Numbered from the stretch's first letter, positions 11,197-20,099 are shown. The stretch: DNA of 64,000 bases from Limosilactobacillus caccae (GCF_900156885.1 NZ_FTOY01000010.1:558001-622000); one strand, 5' to 3'. Notes: generated from the letters alone by a model not told the origin. A program made the numbers and translations.

Positions 11197-12137
11197 TGAA
11201 AGTTGAGATAGGTAAATACCAGCTTGATTGTGAGTATTTACCTACCGAATAGCCAGTTTTGCCACCTGCTCGTTGCAGGTTACGGTGAGGCTTGCCAACA
11301 GGCAACGACACCCATTCAACTGACAACCTTGAATGAGGCGCAACCTGGTAGTGATCATGTGCAGTTCACTACTTATCTTGAAGAACTTTTTACCTTTTAT
11401 TTATGATACAAGTGATTATTGCATGACTTAATAGGTTCTGATAGATAGTGACAAGTATGCGCCGGTTGGCTTGGGACTAGTTCCCTTATAACTGGCGGAT
11501 AGGTTATTGTGGTCCTTGCTACTTTAGGCGACCCCCGATGCCTATTGAGGATGGGGTACAATAGCGGTTGTCGCTTAACTCAATGGTGGTAACAGTTAAG
11601 TAGTTAAATAGAAAGTAACAGTTTTTTGTGCATTGCCTGTTACTTACCACCGCTCCCTAACAGTGTGTAAGGTACTTAACCTTACAACCAGGGTATCATT
11701 TATATAGCGAACGCTACGGCGATGGGATGTCAGACGGTTAATAATGCTTATAAGAAACCCCCGAATACTTAACTTTAAGCAACTAAACAGTAGCTTTACC
11801 TCCCCCAGATAGTTAGGAATGTAAGCTTACTGTCTTCGCCAACAGCGGTAAGCAGTTGTTATGTTTCTCCAAGCTTATCAAGTAAGTGTAAATGACTACT
11901 GTAATACTGTTAATGACAACTATTAAAGAAGCGGTCCGACGGTACACATACATGTTTAAATACAAAATGATACCCGCAAAAGTCGGCACAGAAATGCAGT
12001 GATTGAGCTAATGTGCTAAGCCTAATCACATGCGGCCGCTTGGTAGTAAGTTTAATGTTGAATGGTGCTTACTATCAAAGTTAGTTGTGCGTAAACTAAC
12101 CAAAAAAGAGACTGATATTAACGCAGTCTCTTTTTTG
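11197..12137 (+). ncRNA. Candidate large, highly structured noncoding RNA (~940 nt)
   Basis: No credible coding frame occurs in this interval, but it is packed with local and nested helices. Perfect examples are 11209-11219/11234-11244 (11 bp), 11264-11269/11275-11280, 11292-11296/11301-11305, 11313-11319/11329-11335, 11574-11580/11594-11600, 11585-11592/11644-11651 enclosing 11613-11621/11637-11645, 11666-11672/11680-11686, 11825-11830/11848-11853, 11936-11940/11982-11986, 11999-12004/12024-12029, 12042-12050/12068-12076 (one G-U) and 12080-12086/12094-12100. It ends in a strong intrinsic terminator. Size, complexity and host group recall the large ornate RNAs GOLLD and ROOL, which occur in Lactobacillales and their phages, but no diagnostic motif could be matched. 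It may be one of these, another class, or new. Presence of structure is seen; transcription and class are inferred. Confidence 0.65.
12102..12137 (+). terminator. Intrinsic terminator ending the structured-RNA region
   Basis: The stem aaaaaagagactg / cagtctctttttt around a 9-nt loop is followed by more T residues. The symmetrical A and T runs make it potentially bidirectional. It separates the RNA from the serS promoter. Confidence 0.88.
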
Positions 12138-12156
12138 TTTTTAAATTAAAATTCGA

Positions 12157-12185
12157 TTGATAAATTAACCGAAGTGTAATAAGAT
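12157..12185 (+). promoter_or_regulatory. Putative serS promoter
   Basis: TTGATA (12157-12162) and TAAGAT (12180-12185) are separated by 17 bp, directly upstream of the T-box leader. Confidence 0.6.
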
Positions 12186-12189
12186 AGGT

Positions 12190-12413
12190 GCAGATAAAAA
12201 ACACGGTTGCATTTCAAGTAGGTCATCTAGAGAAGCAGCGGGTGGTGGAAGCTGCTGACCGAAACTCCGGTGCAAGAGTATGTGGGCGGGTAATGCCGCA
12301 CGGTTAGTAGCCGTTATCTACTACGAGGGTGACATTTGTCAAACTTGGGTGGTACCGCGGAACCAGAGCCATTTCGTCCCAAAATATTGAGGATGAAGTG
12401 GCTCTTTTTATAT
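12190..12413 (+). promoter_or_regulatory. T-box riboswitch controlling serS
   Basis: Hallmarks of a T-box leader are visible: AGTA in the specifier region (12218-12221), an AG-rich bulge followed by GGTGGTGGAA in distal stem I, and the T-box core GGGTGGTACCGCGG near 12347-12360. The terminator helix agagccatttc / gaagtggctct with a T run ends near 12412. On the 3' side of the specifier loop the sequence gaaactccg contains TCC, a serine codon, which fits sensing of uncharged tRNA-Ser. The specifier is inferred from position relative to the stem. Confidence 0.9.
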
Positions 12414-12426
12414 AGGAGGAAATACG

Positions 12427-13734
12427 ATGTTAGATATTAAAAAGATCCGGCAAGAACCAGACTTCTTTAAGGAAAAGTTAGCGACGCGTGGTGTTAAGGC
12501 CGAAGAGATTGATGAAGTGCTTGCCCTTGATAAGAAGCGGCGGGACTTGCTTCAACAAACTGAAACAATGAAGGCCCAGCGAAACGAAGCGTCAAAGAAG
12601 ATTGGGGAAGCTAAGCGTAACGGTGAAGCTGCTGACGATGCGATTAAGGAGACCCGTGAACTTGGCGATAAGATTAAGGAATTAGATGAACAAGTCGAGG
12701 CCAATGACAAGGAATTGCATGATAAGATGGCCCACTTGCCAAACATTCCCCATGATGGTGTGCCAGTTAGCCTGACTGAAGATGGCGCCGTTGAACTGCG
12801 GAAGGTGGGAAAGGTTCGTGACTTCAACTTTGAACCTAAGCACCACTGGGACGTTGGTGAAAACCTGGGGATCCTTGACTTTGACCGGGCCGGCAAGGTT
12901 TCTGGTGCCCGTTTTGTCTACTACCTTGGCCTTGGTGCGCAATTAGAGCGGGCCGTTTACAACTTCATGCTTGATGAACACATGAAGGATGGCTACACCG
13001 AAGTATTACCACCATACATTGTTAATGCTGCTTCAATGTACGGTACGGGGCAATTCCCGAAGTTTAAGGAAGGGGTTTACCAAGTTAATGGTGAAGATAT
13101 GACCCTGATCCCAACGGCGGAAGTACCGTTGACCAACTACTACCGGGGTGAAGTGATTCCTAGTGAAGAATTGCCAGTATACGTTACTGCATTAACGCCG
13201 TGCTTCCGTTCTGAAGCCGGGGCTGCTGGTCGTGATACCCGGGGATTGATCCGGATGCACCAGTTCAATAAGGTAGAAATGGTTAAGTATACGAAGCCAG
13301 AAAACTCATGGGATGAACTCGAAAAGATGACTGCCAACGCAGAAAACATCTTGAAGAAGCTCGACATTCCATACCACGTGATCACTTTGACCACTGGTGA
13401 TATGAGTTTCACTGCTTCTGAGACCCACGATATCGAATTGTGGATGCCAGCCCAAAACAAGTACCGTGAAGTATCATCATGCTCAAACTGCCTGGACTTC
13501 CAGGCCCGGCGGATGCACACCCAGTACCGGGATGAAGATGGCAAGCTCCAGTACGTTCACACCTTGAATGGTTCGGGCCTTGCTGTTGGTCGGACGGTTG
13601 CCGCAATTCTTGAAAACTACCAAAACGAAGATGGCTCTGTAACAATCCCAGAAGTCTTAGTGCCATACATGCATGGGGTAACTAAGATTACGAAGGAAAA
13701 TGCCGTGCCATTCCGTAACAAGCTTAATAAGTAG
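12427..13734 (+). CDS. serS: Seryl-tRNA synthetase
   Basis: The 435-aa length is normal for SerRS. The enzyme charges tRNA-Ser (and tRNA-Sec where present) with serine in the cytosol. The N-terminal ~110 residues are charged and form the long tRNA-binding coiled coil. The class II core follows: [10 protein letters not shown] near residue 229, motif 2 [15 protein letters not shown] near 259 and motif 3 [15 protein letters not shown] near 382. A good ribosome site (aggagg) precedes the ATG. Upstream T-box control by serine starvation agrees with the product. It is monocistronic, closed by a terminator. Confidence 0.98.
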   Translation: MLDIKKIRQEPDFFKEKLATRGVKAEEIDEVLALDKKRRDLLQQTETMKAQRNEASKKIGEAKRNGEAADDAIKETRELGDKIKELDEQVEANDKELHDKMAHLPNIPHDGVPVSLTEDGAVELRKVGKVRDFNFEPKHHWDVGENLGILDFDRAGKVSGARFVYYLGLGAQLERAVYNFMLDEHMKDGYTEVLPPYIVNAASMYGTGQFPKFKEGVYQVNGEDMTLIPTAEVPLTNYYRGEVIPSEELPVYVTALTPCFRSEAGAAGRDTRGLIRMHQFNKVEMVKYTKPENSWDELEKMTANAENILKKLDIPYHVITLTTGDMSFTASETHDIELWMPAQNKYREVSSCSNCLDFQARRMHTQYRDEDGKLQYVHTLNGSGLAVGRTVAAILENYQNEDGSVTIPEVLVPYMHGVTKITKENAVPFRNKLNK

Positions 13735-13759
13735 GAGCGCAGAATCCTAATATAACCAT

Positions 13760-13796
13760 AAAGAGGCTGAATTTAACTTCGCCTCTTTTTATTTTT
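13760..13796 (+). terminator. serS terminator
   Basis: The stem aagaggc / gcctctt is followed by a T-rich tract, 25 bp after the serS stop. Confidence 0.8.
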
Positions 13797-13810
13797 AAAT
13801 TTCGGGGAAT

Positions 13811-13824
13811 ATTTCCCGGGAAAT
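13811..13824. promoter_or_regulatory. Noc-binding site (NBS), perfect match
   Basis: The 14-bp palindrome ATTTCCCGGGAAAT equals the published Bacillus Noc-binding consensus. It sits in the 298-bp gap between serS and the ABC transporter. A noc gene lies about 9 kb away in this window. Binding is inferred. The rest of the gap (13825-14020) shows no gene. Confidence 0.7.
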
Positions 13825-14032
13825 GTCGCTTTTAAAATAAGAAAAATCTCATCGAAGATAAAATTTAAACTTAATAAAGTTAAGAAAAGCTTGGCGAATT
13901 CTTGTTAATCAATTGCTCGACTAGTTGACTTGCTTAGTTAAACACACGCTTTTGGCGATGATGTTCACATTAGCGAGTGGCAATGATAAGGTATTATCAA
14001 CGTTAAAATTTGATTAAAAGGAGTCGGTATAG

Positions 14033-15496
14033 ATGCAGCGCAACAATTGGAAAAAACTAATCGCAGCCTTTGTTGCAATTCTTGGAATTGTAGTAGGGTG
14101 GCAGGTGGTTGAACCCCAGCGGGTATCTGCTGCCGACGAACCAACTTACACCTTTGCGACTAATAATACCTTTGAACCATTTGAAATTCAGGATAGCAAG
14201 GGTGGTTATTCCGGTAAAAACCCGGGGATTGAAATTGAAATCCTAAAGAAGATTGCTAAGCATGAACACTTTAAGTATAAGTTTAAGCCAATGAGCTTCA
14301 ACGGGGACCTGCAGGCGTTGGAATCAGGCCAGGTTGACGCGGTCATTGCCGGGATGAGTGTAACTGATGAGCGGAAAGAAAAGTATGATTTCTCAACGCC
14401 TTACTACACGGACGGGGTTGTGATGGCGGTTGCTAAGGATAGCAACATCAAGTCAATGAAGCAACTGCGAGGCAAGACGGTTTCTGCTAAGGCGGGGACG
14501 AGTGCAGCAATCTACTTAAAGGATAACCAGAAAAAGTATGGTTACAAGATTCGCTACTTCGACTCGTCAAACACGATGTGGAACGATGTAAAGACTGGTA
14601 ATACCGCCGCCACCTTTGATGATGGTCCTGTTCTTGAATACGGGATTAAAAATGGGGTGCCGCTAAAGATCCTTACTAAGAAGCCAATCAACGCCCAACC
14701 GATTGCCGTTGGTTTCCAAAAAGGGAAAAATCTTGCCCTGCAAAAGAAGATCAATGATGGGATTAAGTGGTTAAATGACACTGGCCAAATGAAGCAGATC
14801 ATTGACAAGTACACTAAGGATACGAAGGCAAGCAAGACGAGTATTGATCGGACATTCATGGGCTTATTAGAAGCCAACCGGGGAGCACTACTTCGTGGTT
14901 TATGGATGACAATTGAATTAACGGTTATCGGAATTATCTTTGCGATGATCTTTGGGATTATCCTGGGTGTTTTGGGAATTGTTAATAACAAGTTTGCTAA
15001 TGCAATTTCCAGTACCTTGATCTATATTTTCCGGGGAATCCCAATGATTGTTTTAGCATTCTTCATTTACATGGGATTGCCAAACGTGATTGGTCATAAG
15101 GTGCCGCTATTTCTTGCCGGAATCATTACCCTGGCCTTAGACGAAGGTGCCTATATCGGGGCAATCGTCAAGGGGGGCTTTGAATCCGTTAACGTCGGGC
15201 AGTGGGAGGCCGCCAGAAGTCTCGGGCTGCCTTACAGCAAGGCTTTGATTAAGGTTATCGCTCCCCAGGGCTTCAAGCTGATGGTTCCTTCACTGGTTAA
15301 CCAGTTCATTATTACCTTGAAAGATACCTCGATTCTTTCCGCAATCGGTGTGATGGAGCTGACCCAGACCGGGACGGTGATTATTTCCCAAAATATGGAA
15401 GGCTTTAAGATGTGGACAATTATTGCAGTGATCTACATCATCATCATTACCTTGTTGACATGGTTATCGAATTACGTACAGAAGAGGATGGCTTAA
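14033..15496 (+). CDS. Polar amino-acid ABC transporter, fused substrate-binding protein and permease
   Basis: This 487-aa protein joins two functions. A signal/anchor helix (residues 1-33, ending VSA|ADE) leads into a family-3 periplasmic-binding-type domain (about 38-265) opening with [14 protein letters not shown] permease domain follows (about 283-487) with several membrane helices and the ATPase-contact loop [17 protein letters not shown] near residue 393. Such fusions are typical of glutamine/glutamate importers (GlnPH) in lactic acid bacteria, but the substrate is not proved by sequence. The stop lies 1 bp before the ATPase start, so they form one operon. The ATG has a good ribosome site (aaaggag). 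Confidence 0.93.
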   Translation: MQRNNWKKLIAAFVAILGIVVGWQVVEPQRVSAADEPTYTFATNNTFEPFEIQDSKGGYSGKNPGIEIEILKKIAKHEHFKYKFKPMSFNGDLQALESGQVDAVIAGMSVTDERKEKYDFSTPYYTDGVVMAVAKDSNIKSMKQLRGKTVSAKAGTSAAIYLKDNQKKYGYKIRYFDSSNTMWNDVKTGNTAATFDDGPVLEYGIKNGVPLKILTKKPINAQPIAVGFQKGKNLALQKKINDGIKWLNDTGQMKQIIDKYTKDTKASKTSIDRTFMGLLEANRGALLRGLWMTIELTVIGIIFAMIFGIILGVLGIVNNKFANAISSTLIYIFRGIPMIVLAFFIYMGLPNVIGHKVPLFLAGIITLALDEGAYIGAIVKGGFESVNVGQWEAARSLGLPYSKALIKVIAPQGFKLMVPSLVNQFIITLKDTSILSAIGVMELTQTGTVIISQNMEGFKMWTIIAVIYIIIITLLTWLSNYVQKRMA

Positions 15497-15497
15497 G

Positions 15498-16241
15498 ATG
15501 GATAAACGGTATAAAGTTCAGGTTAAAGACCTGCATAAGAGTTATGGGAGTAACGAAGTGTTAAAGGGGATCAACCTCAACGTTAAGCCCAATGAAGTAG
15601 TCTGCATGATTGGGCCTTCCGGTTCGGGGAAGAGTACCTTCTTGCGTTGTATCAACAAGCTGGAGGAGCCCAATAGTGGGCACGTCTATGTTGATGGCTA
15701 TGATATTGCTGATCCCCAGGTTAATATTAATAAGGTCCGGGAAAATATCGGGATGGTGTTCCAACACTTTAACCTTTTCCCCAACATGAGCGTGCTGGAC
15801 AATATTACCCTGGCCCCCGTCCAACTAGGGAAGATGGATAAGGATGAAGCACAGCAAGCGGCAATGCACTACCTCGACTTAGTTGGTTTGCAGGATAAGG
15901 CGAACGCAAACCCTACTAAGCTCTCTGGGGGTCAGCAACAGCGGGTCGCAATTGCCCGGGCGCTGGCAATGAAGCCAGATGTGATGCTGTTTGATGAGCC
16001 GACGAGTGCGCTTGACCCGGAAATGGTCGGTGATGTCTTAGAGGTGATGAAGCGCCTGGCTCAGCAGGGGATGACGATGATTGTTGTTACCCACGAAATG
16101 GGGTTTGCTAAGCAGGTGGCCGACCGGGTGGTCTTCTTCCATGATGGTGATATTCGTGAACAAGGAACGCCGGAAGATATCTTTGATCACCCGCAACAGG
16201 CCGATACCAAGAACTTCTTGGATAAGGTGTTGAATGTGTAG
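15498..16241 (+). CDS. glnQ: Polar amino-acid ABC transporter, ATP-binding protein
   Basis: The 247-aa cytoplasmic ATPase drives the importer encoded just upstream. Visible motifs are Walker [10 protein letters not shown] (about residue 39), the Q-loop region [13 protein letters not shown], signature [15 protein letters not shown] (about 142), Walker [15 protein letters not shown] (about 161) and H-loop VVTHEMGFA. It is closest in style to GlnQ/ArtP-type ATPases. The gene symbol follows that family resemblance; glutamine specificity is inferred. Confidence 0.93.
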   Translation: MDKRYKVQVKDLHKSYGSNEVLKGINLNVKPNEVVCMIGPSGSGKSTFLRCINKLEEPNSGHVYVDGYDIADPQVNINKVRENIGMVFQHFNLFPNMSVLDNITLAPVQLGKMDKDEAQQAAMHYLDLVGLQDKANANPTKLSGGQQQRVAIARALAMKPDVMLFDEPTSALDPEMVGDVLEVMKRLAQQGMTMIVVTHEMGFAKQVADRVVFFHDGDIREQGTPEDIFDHPQQADTKNFLDKVLNV

Positions 16242-16273
16242 TGAATTATCGTGCGAACGCGGAAGCGTCTGAT

Positions 16274-16301
16274 TTGACAAATGAAGGATAAGCTTTATAA
16301 T
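16274..16301 (+). promoter_or_regulatory. Promoter of the amino-acid permease leader
   Basis: TTGACA (16274-16279) and TATAAT (16296-16301) with a 16-bp spacer match consensus exactly at both hexamers. Confidence 0.75.
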
Positions 16302-16307
16302 AATGAG

Positions 16308-16490
16308 TAACTTCTAATAATTGGTAAACAGAGAGTCCTGCCTACGCTGAAAGCAGGAACCAATTAAATGGCACGAACGTTTGAATGGGGTGGTTTCCTT
16401 ATCGACTGAGAGGTAGTCATTATGGCTATAAAGATGGGTGGAACCGCGTTAAAAGACGTCCCTGGTATTAACCAGGAACGTCTTTTATTT
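16308..16490 (+). promoter_or_regulatory. Short T-box riboswitch upstream of the amino-acid permease
   Basis: The T-box core gggtggaaccgcg lies near 16436-16448, followed by a terminator hairpin (agacgtccctggt / accaggaacgtct) and T run ending near 16490. Stem I is compact: attggt / accaat flank an AGAGAG bulge and a short hairpin, and the usual distal GGTGGTGGAA is not evident. The specifier cannot be fixed; GCA (Ala), TGG (Trp) and CAC (His) all occur in the candidate loop near 16369-16376. GCA would suit a CycA-like carrier. Starvation for one amino acid should switch the permease on. Confidence 0.82.
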
Positions 16491-16534
16491 ATTTAGAAAG
16501 CGTTTTTACAAAGTAAATCTGAAGGAGGCATATT

Positions 16535-17884
16535 ATGGACGAAAAACAACAACAGAAGTTAGAACGGTCGCTAAAGAGTCGCCATGTGACGATGATTGCT
16601 ATTGGTGGGGCGATTGGGACCGGACTCTTTCTTGGGTCAGGAACGGCGATTCACCAGGCAGGGCCATCAATCATTCTTTCGTACTTAATCGTCGGCATCT
16701 TTTGCTTCTTTATGATGCGTGCGCTGGGAGAACTGATTTTAGCTGATACTTCTAAACATTCCTTTATCGATTCGGTCAAAGAATACCTTGGTGACCGGAT
16801 GGAATTTGTTGCCGGTTGGATGTATTGGGCCTGCTGGCTAACCCTCGCTATGGCTGATTTAACGGCAACGGGTATTTATCTCAAGTACTGGTTTCCCAAC
16901 CTTCCACAGTGGGTGGGGCCGCTGGTAATTGTTATTTTACTGATGCTGGTTAACATGGTGAACGTTGGTTTGTTTGGGGAACTGGAAAGCTGGTTTTCCA
17001 TGATTAAGGTAATTGCGATTTTGGCATTAATTGTTGTCGGGCTCGTCTTAGTGGTGATGCATAGCCATGTTGACGGCCGGGCGGTAACTTTGGGTAACCT
17101 GGTCCACCAGGGCGGCTTCTTTGCAACTGGTCCACTAGGCTTTCTGATGTCTTTTCAGATGGTTGTCTTTGCCTTTGTGGGGATTGAAATGGTAGGACTG
17201 ACTGCTGGTGAGACCAAAAACCCGCAAAAAGATATTCCAAAGGCGATCAACGCTTTGCCAGTGCGAATCGGGCTCTTCTACATTGGGTCGATGATTGCGA
17301 TGATGGCAATTTACCCCTGGTCACAGATCAAGACGACCTCAAGCCCGTTCGTCCAAGTCTTTGCAGCAATCGGTGTGCCCGGGGCTGCGGCAATCCTAAA
17401 CTTTGTTGTATTAACGGCAGCGATGTCTGCGACAAACAGTGCGATCTTTAGTACTAGTCGTTCACTGTACGCCCTGGCGCACAGTGGTAATGCACCACAA
17501 CGGTTTGGTGAGTTAAGTGCCAAGGCCGTTCCTAACAATGCCCTAACTTTCTCATCATTGATTTTGTTTATCACCGTTATTTTGAACTACATTATGCCGG
17601 CAGGGATTTTTGACGTGATCGCGGGAATCTCAACGATTACCTTTATCTTTACCTGGATTATTATTCTGGCGGCCCACATTAAGTACCGTCAGCAAAATCC
17701 AAAGGGGATCAACGGCTTTGGGATGCCAGGCTACCCAGTTACCAGCTGGCTAACGATCATCTTCTTCCTGGCAGTCCTCGTAATCTTGCTCTTTATTGAT
17801 TCGACAAGGATTCCACTGATTCTCTCGGTAATCATCTTTGCCTTGCTAGCGTATGGCTACGGCTTTTTGAAGAAGAATAAATAA
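16535..17884 (+). CDS. APC-family amino-acid permease, CycA/AapA-like
   Basis: The 449-aa integral membrane carrier has about 12 helices and the amino-acid permease start IAIGGAIGTGLFLGSG (residues ~21-36). The order of conserved blocks (GPSII, MRALGEL, FAFVGIEMVG, ETKNP, INALPVRI, SPFVQVF) closely follows CycA, the proton symporter for alanine, D-serine and glycine. Substrate is inferred from that family likeness. A T-box leader controls it and a terminator closes the unit, so it is transcribed alone. A ribosome site (gaaggagg) supports the ATG. Confidence 0.9.
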   Translation: MDEKQQQKLERSLKSRHVTMIAIGGAIGTGLFLGSGTAIHQAGPSIILSYLIVGIFCFFMMRALGELILADTSKHSFIDSVKEYLGDRMEFVAGWMYWACWLTLAMADLTATGIYLKYWFPNLPQWVGPLVIVILLMLVNMVNVGLFGELESWFSMIKVIAILALIVVGLVLVVMHSHVDGRAVTLGNLVHQGGFFATGPLGFLMSFQMVVFAFVGIEMVGLTAGETKNPQKDIPKAINALPVRIGLFYIGSMIAMMAIYPWSQIKTTSSPFVQVFAAIGVPGAAAILNFVVLTAAMSATNSAIFSTSRSLYALAHSGNAPQRFGELSAKAVPNNALTFSSLILFITVILNYIMPAGIFDVIAGISTITFIFTWIIILAAHIKYRQQNPKGINGFGMPGYPVTSWLTIIFFLAVLVILLFIDSTRIPLILSVIIFALLAYGYGFLKKNK

Positions 17885-17885
17885 T

Positions 17886-17920
17886 AAAAAAGATTGGCAA
17901 GAACGCCAATCTTTTTTATT
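17886..17920 (+). terminator. Permease terminator
   Basis: The stem aaaaaagattggc / gccaatctttttt with a 6-nt loop starts 1 bp after the stop codon. Confidence 0.9.
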
Positions 17921-17988
17921 AGCATTTACCAAGTAATGGTTCAGCAGTGGACTGATAAGTAATAAAAGCGTCCTTTTTGTCTATTAAT

Positions 17989-18002
17989 GATAAGCGCTTT
18001 CT
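17989..18002. promoter_or_regulatory. Weak cre-like site
   Basis: The sequence gataagcgctttct retains the palindromic AAGCGCTT core of CcpA sites but deviates at three outer positions. It lies just upstream of the promoter at 18025-18053. Confidence 0.35.
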
Positions 18003-18024
18003 TTCTTGCTGTTGAGCGATTAAA

Positions 18025-18053
18025 TTGATAAATAGCGGTGGAAAAGTTATAAT
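18025..18053 (+). promoter_or_regulatory. Strong promoter without an attached gene
   Basis: TTGATA (18025-18030), a 17-bp spacer and TATAAT (18048-18053) give a near-consensus promoter. No coding sequence follows before the terminator at 18326-18355. Confidence 0.6.
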
Positions 18054-18059
18054 AAAGAT

Positions 18060-18355
18060 GTGAAAGGGCAGGCAGCTGAATTTAACAAACATCTTCTCAT
18101 AATAAATTGTTTTGAAAATAAGTTAATTAGATTTTTGCATAAATAATTAACAACACCCCACTCCACATGAAACACTTTGCTTTCCGTCAAAAGAATGTTA
18201 GCTGAAAATAATTAGTGGCCATATCTACAGCAAACTAAGCTTAAGTTCCTCGTATTAAGCAGAAACAAAGTTACCATAACGAATCTTGAAATAATGAATC
18301 AGCTGTGCTTTTTCACGTGAGATTTGAGGATGGGAAAGGATCTCATCCTCTTTTA
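18060..18355 (+). ncRNA. Candidate noncoding transcript (~295 nt) with terminator
   Basis: The stretch lies between the near-consensus promoter above and an intrinsic terminator (gaggatg / catcctc plus T run, 18326-18355). Neither strand shows a reading frame with a ribosome site. It is fairly A/T-rich with little obvious secondary structure apart from the terminator, so it could also be a decayed gene. Transcription is inferred. Confidence 0.35.
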
Positions 18356-18417
18356 TTGTTTAAAACTTTCGGGAAAGTTTGTGAAGGCGCACGTATTTCC
18401 AAAAATATCGCGAAAAA

Positions 18418-18446
18418 TTGCTCAAAAAATAAGAAACGAGTATAAT
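18418..18446 (+). promoter_or_regulatory. Promoter of a short RNA or leader
   Basis: TTGCTC (18418-18423), a 17-bp spacer and a perfect TATAAT (18441-18446). The -35 is weak. Confidence 0.5.
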
Positions 18447-18452
18447 AAAAAA

Positions 18453-18520
18453 TCCTTGGCAGGGGCGAAAAGAGACACGTCACAATAGCGATTAAGTGAC
18501 GGCATGTCTCTTTTTCTTTT
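18453..18520 (+). ncRNA. Candidate small RNA or attenuated leader (~65 nt)
   Basis: The predicted transcript starts near 18453 and ends at a long bulged hairpin (agagacacgtcac pairing with gtgacggcatgtctct) followed by a T-rich tract to 18520. It is too short to encode a protein. It may be a stand-alone sRNA, or an attenuator whose read-through would reach the nucleoside transporter gene about 290 bp downstream. Confidence 0.4.
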
Positions 18521-18530
18521 TGTTATTACA

Positions 18531-18544
18531 TGACAACGCTTTCA
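18531..18544. promoter_or_regulatory. cre site upstream of the nucleoside transporter
   Basis: TGACAACGCTTTCA matches the CcpA consensus TGWAANCGNTNWCA at all fixed positions but one. A second AGCGCT-rich element lies at 18681-18699 (agcgct, ttacat, agcgct). Catabolite repression of the transporter is inferred. The remaining DNA to 18790 shows no gene. Confidence 0.6.
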
Positions 18545-18807
18545 TATATTTTTTAAAAAGTTTGTGAAATAAGTAAAATGGTTTATGGGGTTTTGGTTTT
18601 TACGAGTTACTTGGTTTTTAGTTAATTTTCATTTCTTTATAGTAAGTAAAAAGACGGAAATTCACAAAGTGGATATTAGATAGCGCTTTACATAGCGCTC
18701 GTTTAAAGATATTCTTAAAGTGTTAATTAGCCACCAATGCTATTATATTTACGATATCTTATTTGGAACGGCGGTTAATAAATTTTTTTAAGGGAGGGTA
18801 CATAGCC

Positions 18808-20016
18808 ATGTCTATGTATTTGATTATTAACATTATTGGTCTAGTCGTCTTCCTCGCGATTGGCTGGTTGTTCTCAAAGAACCGCAAAGCCATCAACTGG
18901 AAGACCGTTGGGATCATGATTGTATTAAACCTTATTCTTGCATGGTTCTTGGTTGGTTCTTCCGCTGGACGTGCAGGTGTTAAGGCTGCCGCAGACGGAT
19001 TCGTTTGGATTGTCGATGTCTCCGCACAAGGGACTGTCTTTGCATTAGGTGATTGGTACAACACTAAGAGCCTGAACTTTATTTGTTCTGCTTTGATGCC
19101 AATCCTGATGATTGTTCCACTGTTCGACATCTTGACGTACATCGGCCTCTTGCCATGGATTATCAAGTGGGTCGGACGTGGACTTTCATTCATCACTGGT
19201 CAGCCTAAGTTCGAATCATTCTTTGCTGTAGAAATGATGTTCTTAGGTAACACTGAAGTTTTGGCCGTTTCTGGTATGCAAATCCGTAAGATGGGTAAGG
19301 AACGTAACTTGACTTTGGCCATGATGTCGATGTCTTGTATTACTGCTTCGATTCTGGGTGCATATATTGAAATGATGCCTGGGCAATTTATTTTAACTGC
19401 TGTTCCAATCAACATTATTAACTCATTAATTGCCACTAGTATGTTGAACCCTGTTACCGTTGCTCCAGAAGACGACACCATCGAAAAGGTTGGTGCTTCT
19501 GATAACGGTAAGAAGGAACCATTCTTCAGCTTCTTGGGTGACTCAATCCTTGGCGCTGGTAAGTTAATCCTTATCATCATCGCTAACGTTGTTGCCTTCG
19601 TTGCTTTAGCTGCCTTGATCGACAAGGTCTTAGCATTGTTCTGGAAGCCACTTTCACTCGAAAGTATCTTGGGTGTCTGCATGTTCCCATTCTCATGGTT
19701 ACTGGGTCTCCCAGTCGACCAAGCATGGCAACTTGCACAAGACATGGGGATGAAGCTTGTTACTAACGAATTCGTTGTTATGGGTAAGGTTACCGGCGAA
19801 ATCGCCCACTACCCAGAACACTTAAAGGCTTGCTTGACTGTCTTCGTAACTTCATTTGCTAACTTCGGTACTTTAGGTATGGTTATCGGTGCCTTCAAGG
19901 GATTAGCAAGCAAGGAAGATAACGACTACATCGCATCTAACATTGGTTACCTCTTACTTTCTGGTATCTTGGTATCACTGTTATCTGCAGCCTTTGTTGG
20001 TTTATTCGTTTGGTAA
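18808..20016 (+). CDS. nupC: NupC-type concentrative nucleoside transporter
   Basis: This polytopic membrane protein of 402 aa belongs to the CNT family, which imports nucleosides with H+ or Na+. Family blocks are AADGFVWIVDVSAQGTVFALG (about residues 52-72), FFAVEMMFLGNTEVLAVSGMQ, and SMLNP near the middle. I start it at ATG 18808, because aagggaggg sits correctly upstream; a TTG at 18763 would add 15 residues with no ribosome site. Its neighbour hydrolyses nucleosides. A cre site upstream suggests CcpA repression. Exact nucleoside preference cannot be read from sequence. Confidence 0.92.
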   Translation: MSMYLIINIIGLVVFLAIGWLFSKNRKAINWKTVGIMIVLNLILAWFLVGSSAGRAGVKAAADGFVWIVDVSAQGTVFALGDWYNTKSLNFICSALMPILMIVPLFDILTYIGLLPWIIKWVGRGLSFITGQPKFESFFAVEMMFLGNTEVLAVSGMQIRKMGKERNLTLAMMSMSCITASILGAYIEMMPGQFILTAVPINIINSLIATSMLNPVTVAPEDDTIEKVGASDNGKKEPFFSFLGDSILGAGKLILIIIANVVAFVALAALIDKVLALFWKPLSLESILGVCMFPFSWLLGLPVDQAWQLAQDMGMKLVTNEFVVMGKVTGEIAHYPEHLKACLTVFVTSFANFGTLGMVIGAFKGLASKEDNDYIASNIGYLLLSGILVSLLSAAFVGLFVW

Positions 20017-20021
20017 AATTG

Positions 20022-20049
20022 AAAAGCAGCTGTAAAGGCTGCTTTTTTT
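20022..20049 (+). terminator. nupC terminator
   Basis: The stem aaagcagc / gctgcttt and T run follow the stop codon closely. Confidence 0.85.
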
Positions 20050-20060
20050 AACCCTAATTT

Positions 20061-20074
20061 CGTAAACGCTTGCA
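20061..20074. promoter_or_regulatory. cre-like site before the nucleoside hydrolase
   Basis: cgtaaacgcttgca differs from the CcpA consensus at two fixed positions and lies 26 bp before the start codon, in the range where bound CcpA would block transcription. Confidence 0.45.
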
Positions 20075-20099
20075 ATTTATCTGATAAGGAGAGATTACA

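Noticed and set aside
11224-11406. A 60-codon plus-strand frame inside the structured-RNA region
   Set aside because: It has no ribosome site and is crossed by several perfect hairpins; the composition does not look coding.
18309-18324. parS-like ttttTCACGTGAgatt
   Set aside because: Only 12 of 16 positions match the consensus, with both outer arms altered; too weak next to the site at 50688.
17921-18807. Purine riboswitch before the nucleoside transporter
   Set aside because: The conserved three-way-junction core was not found in the leader.
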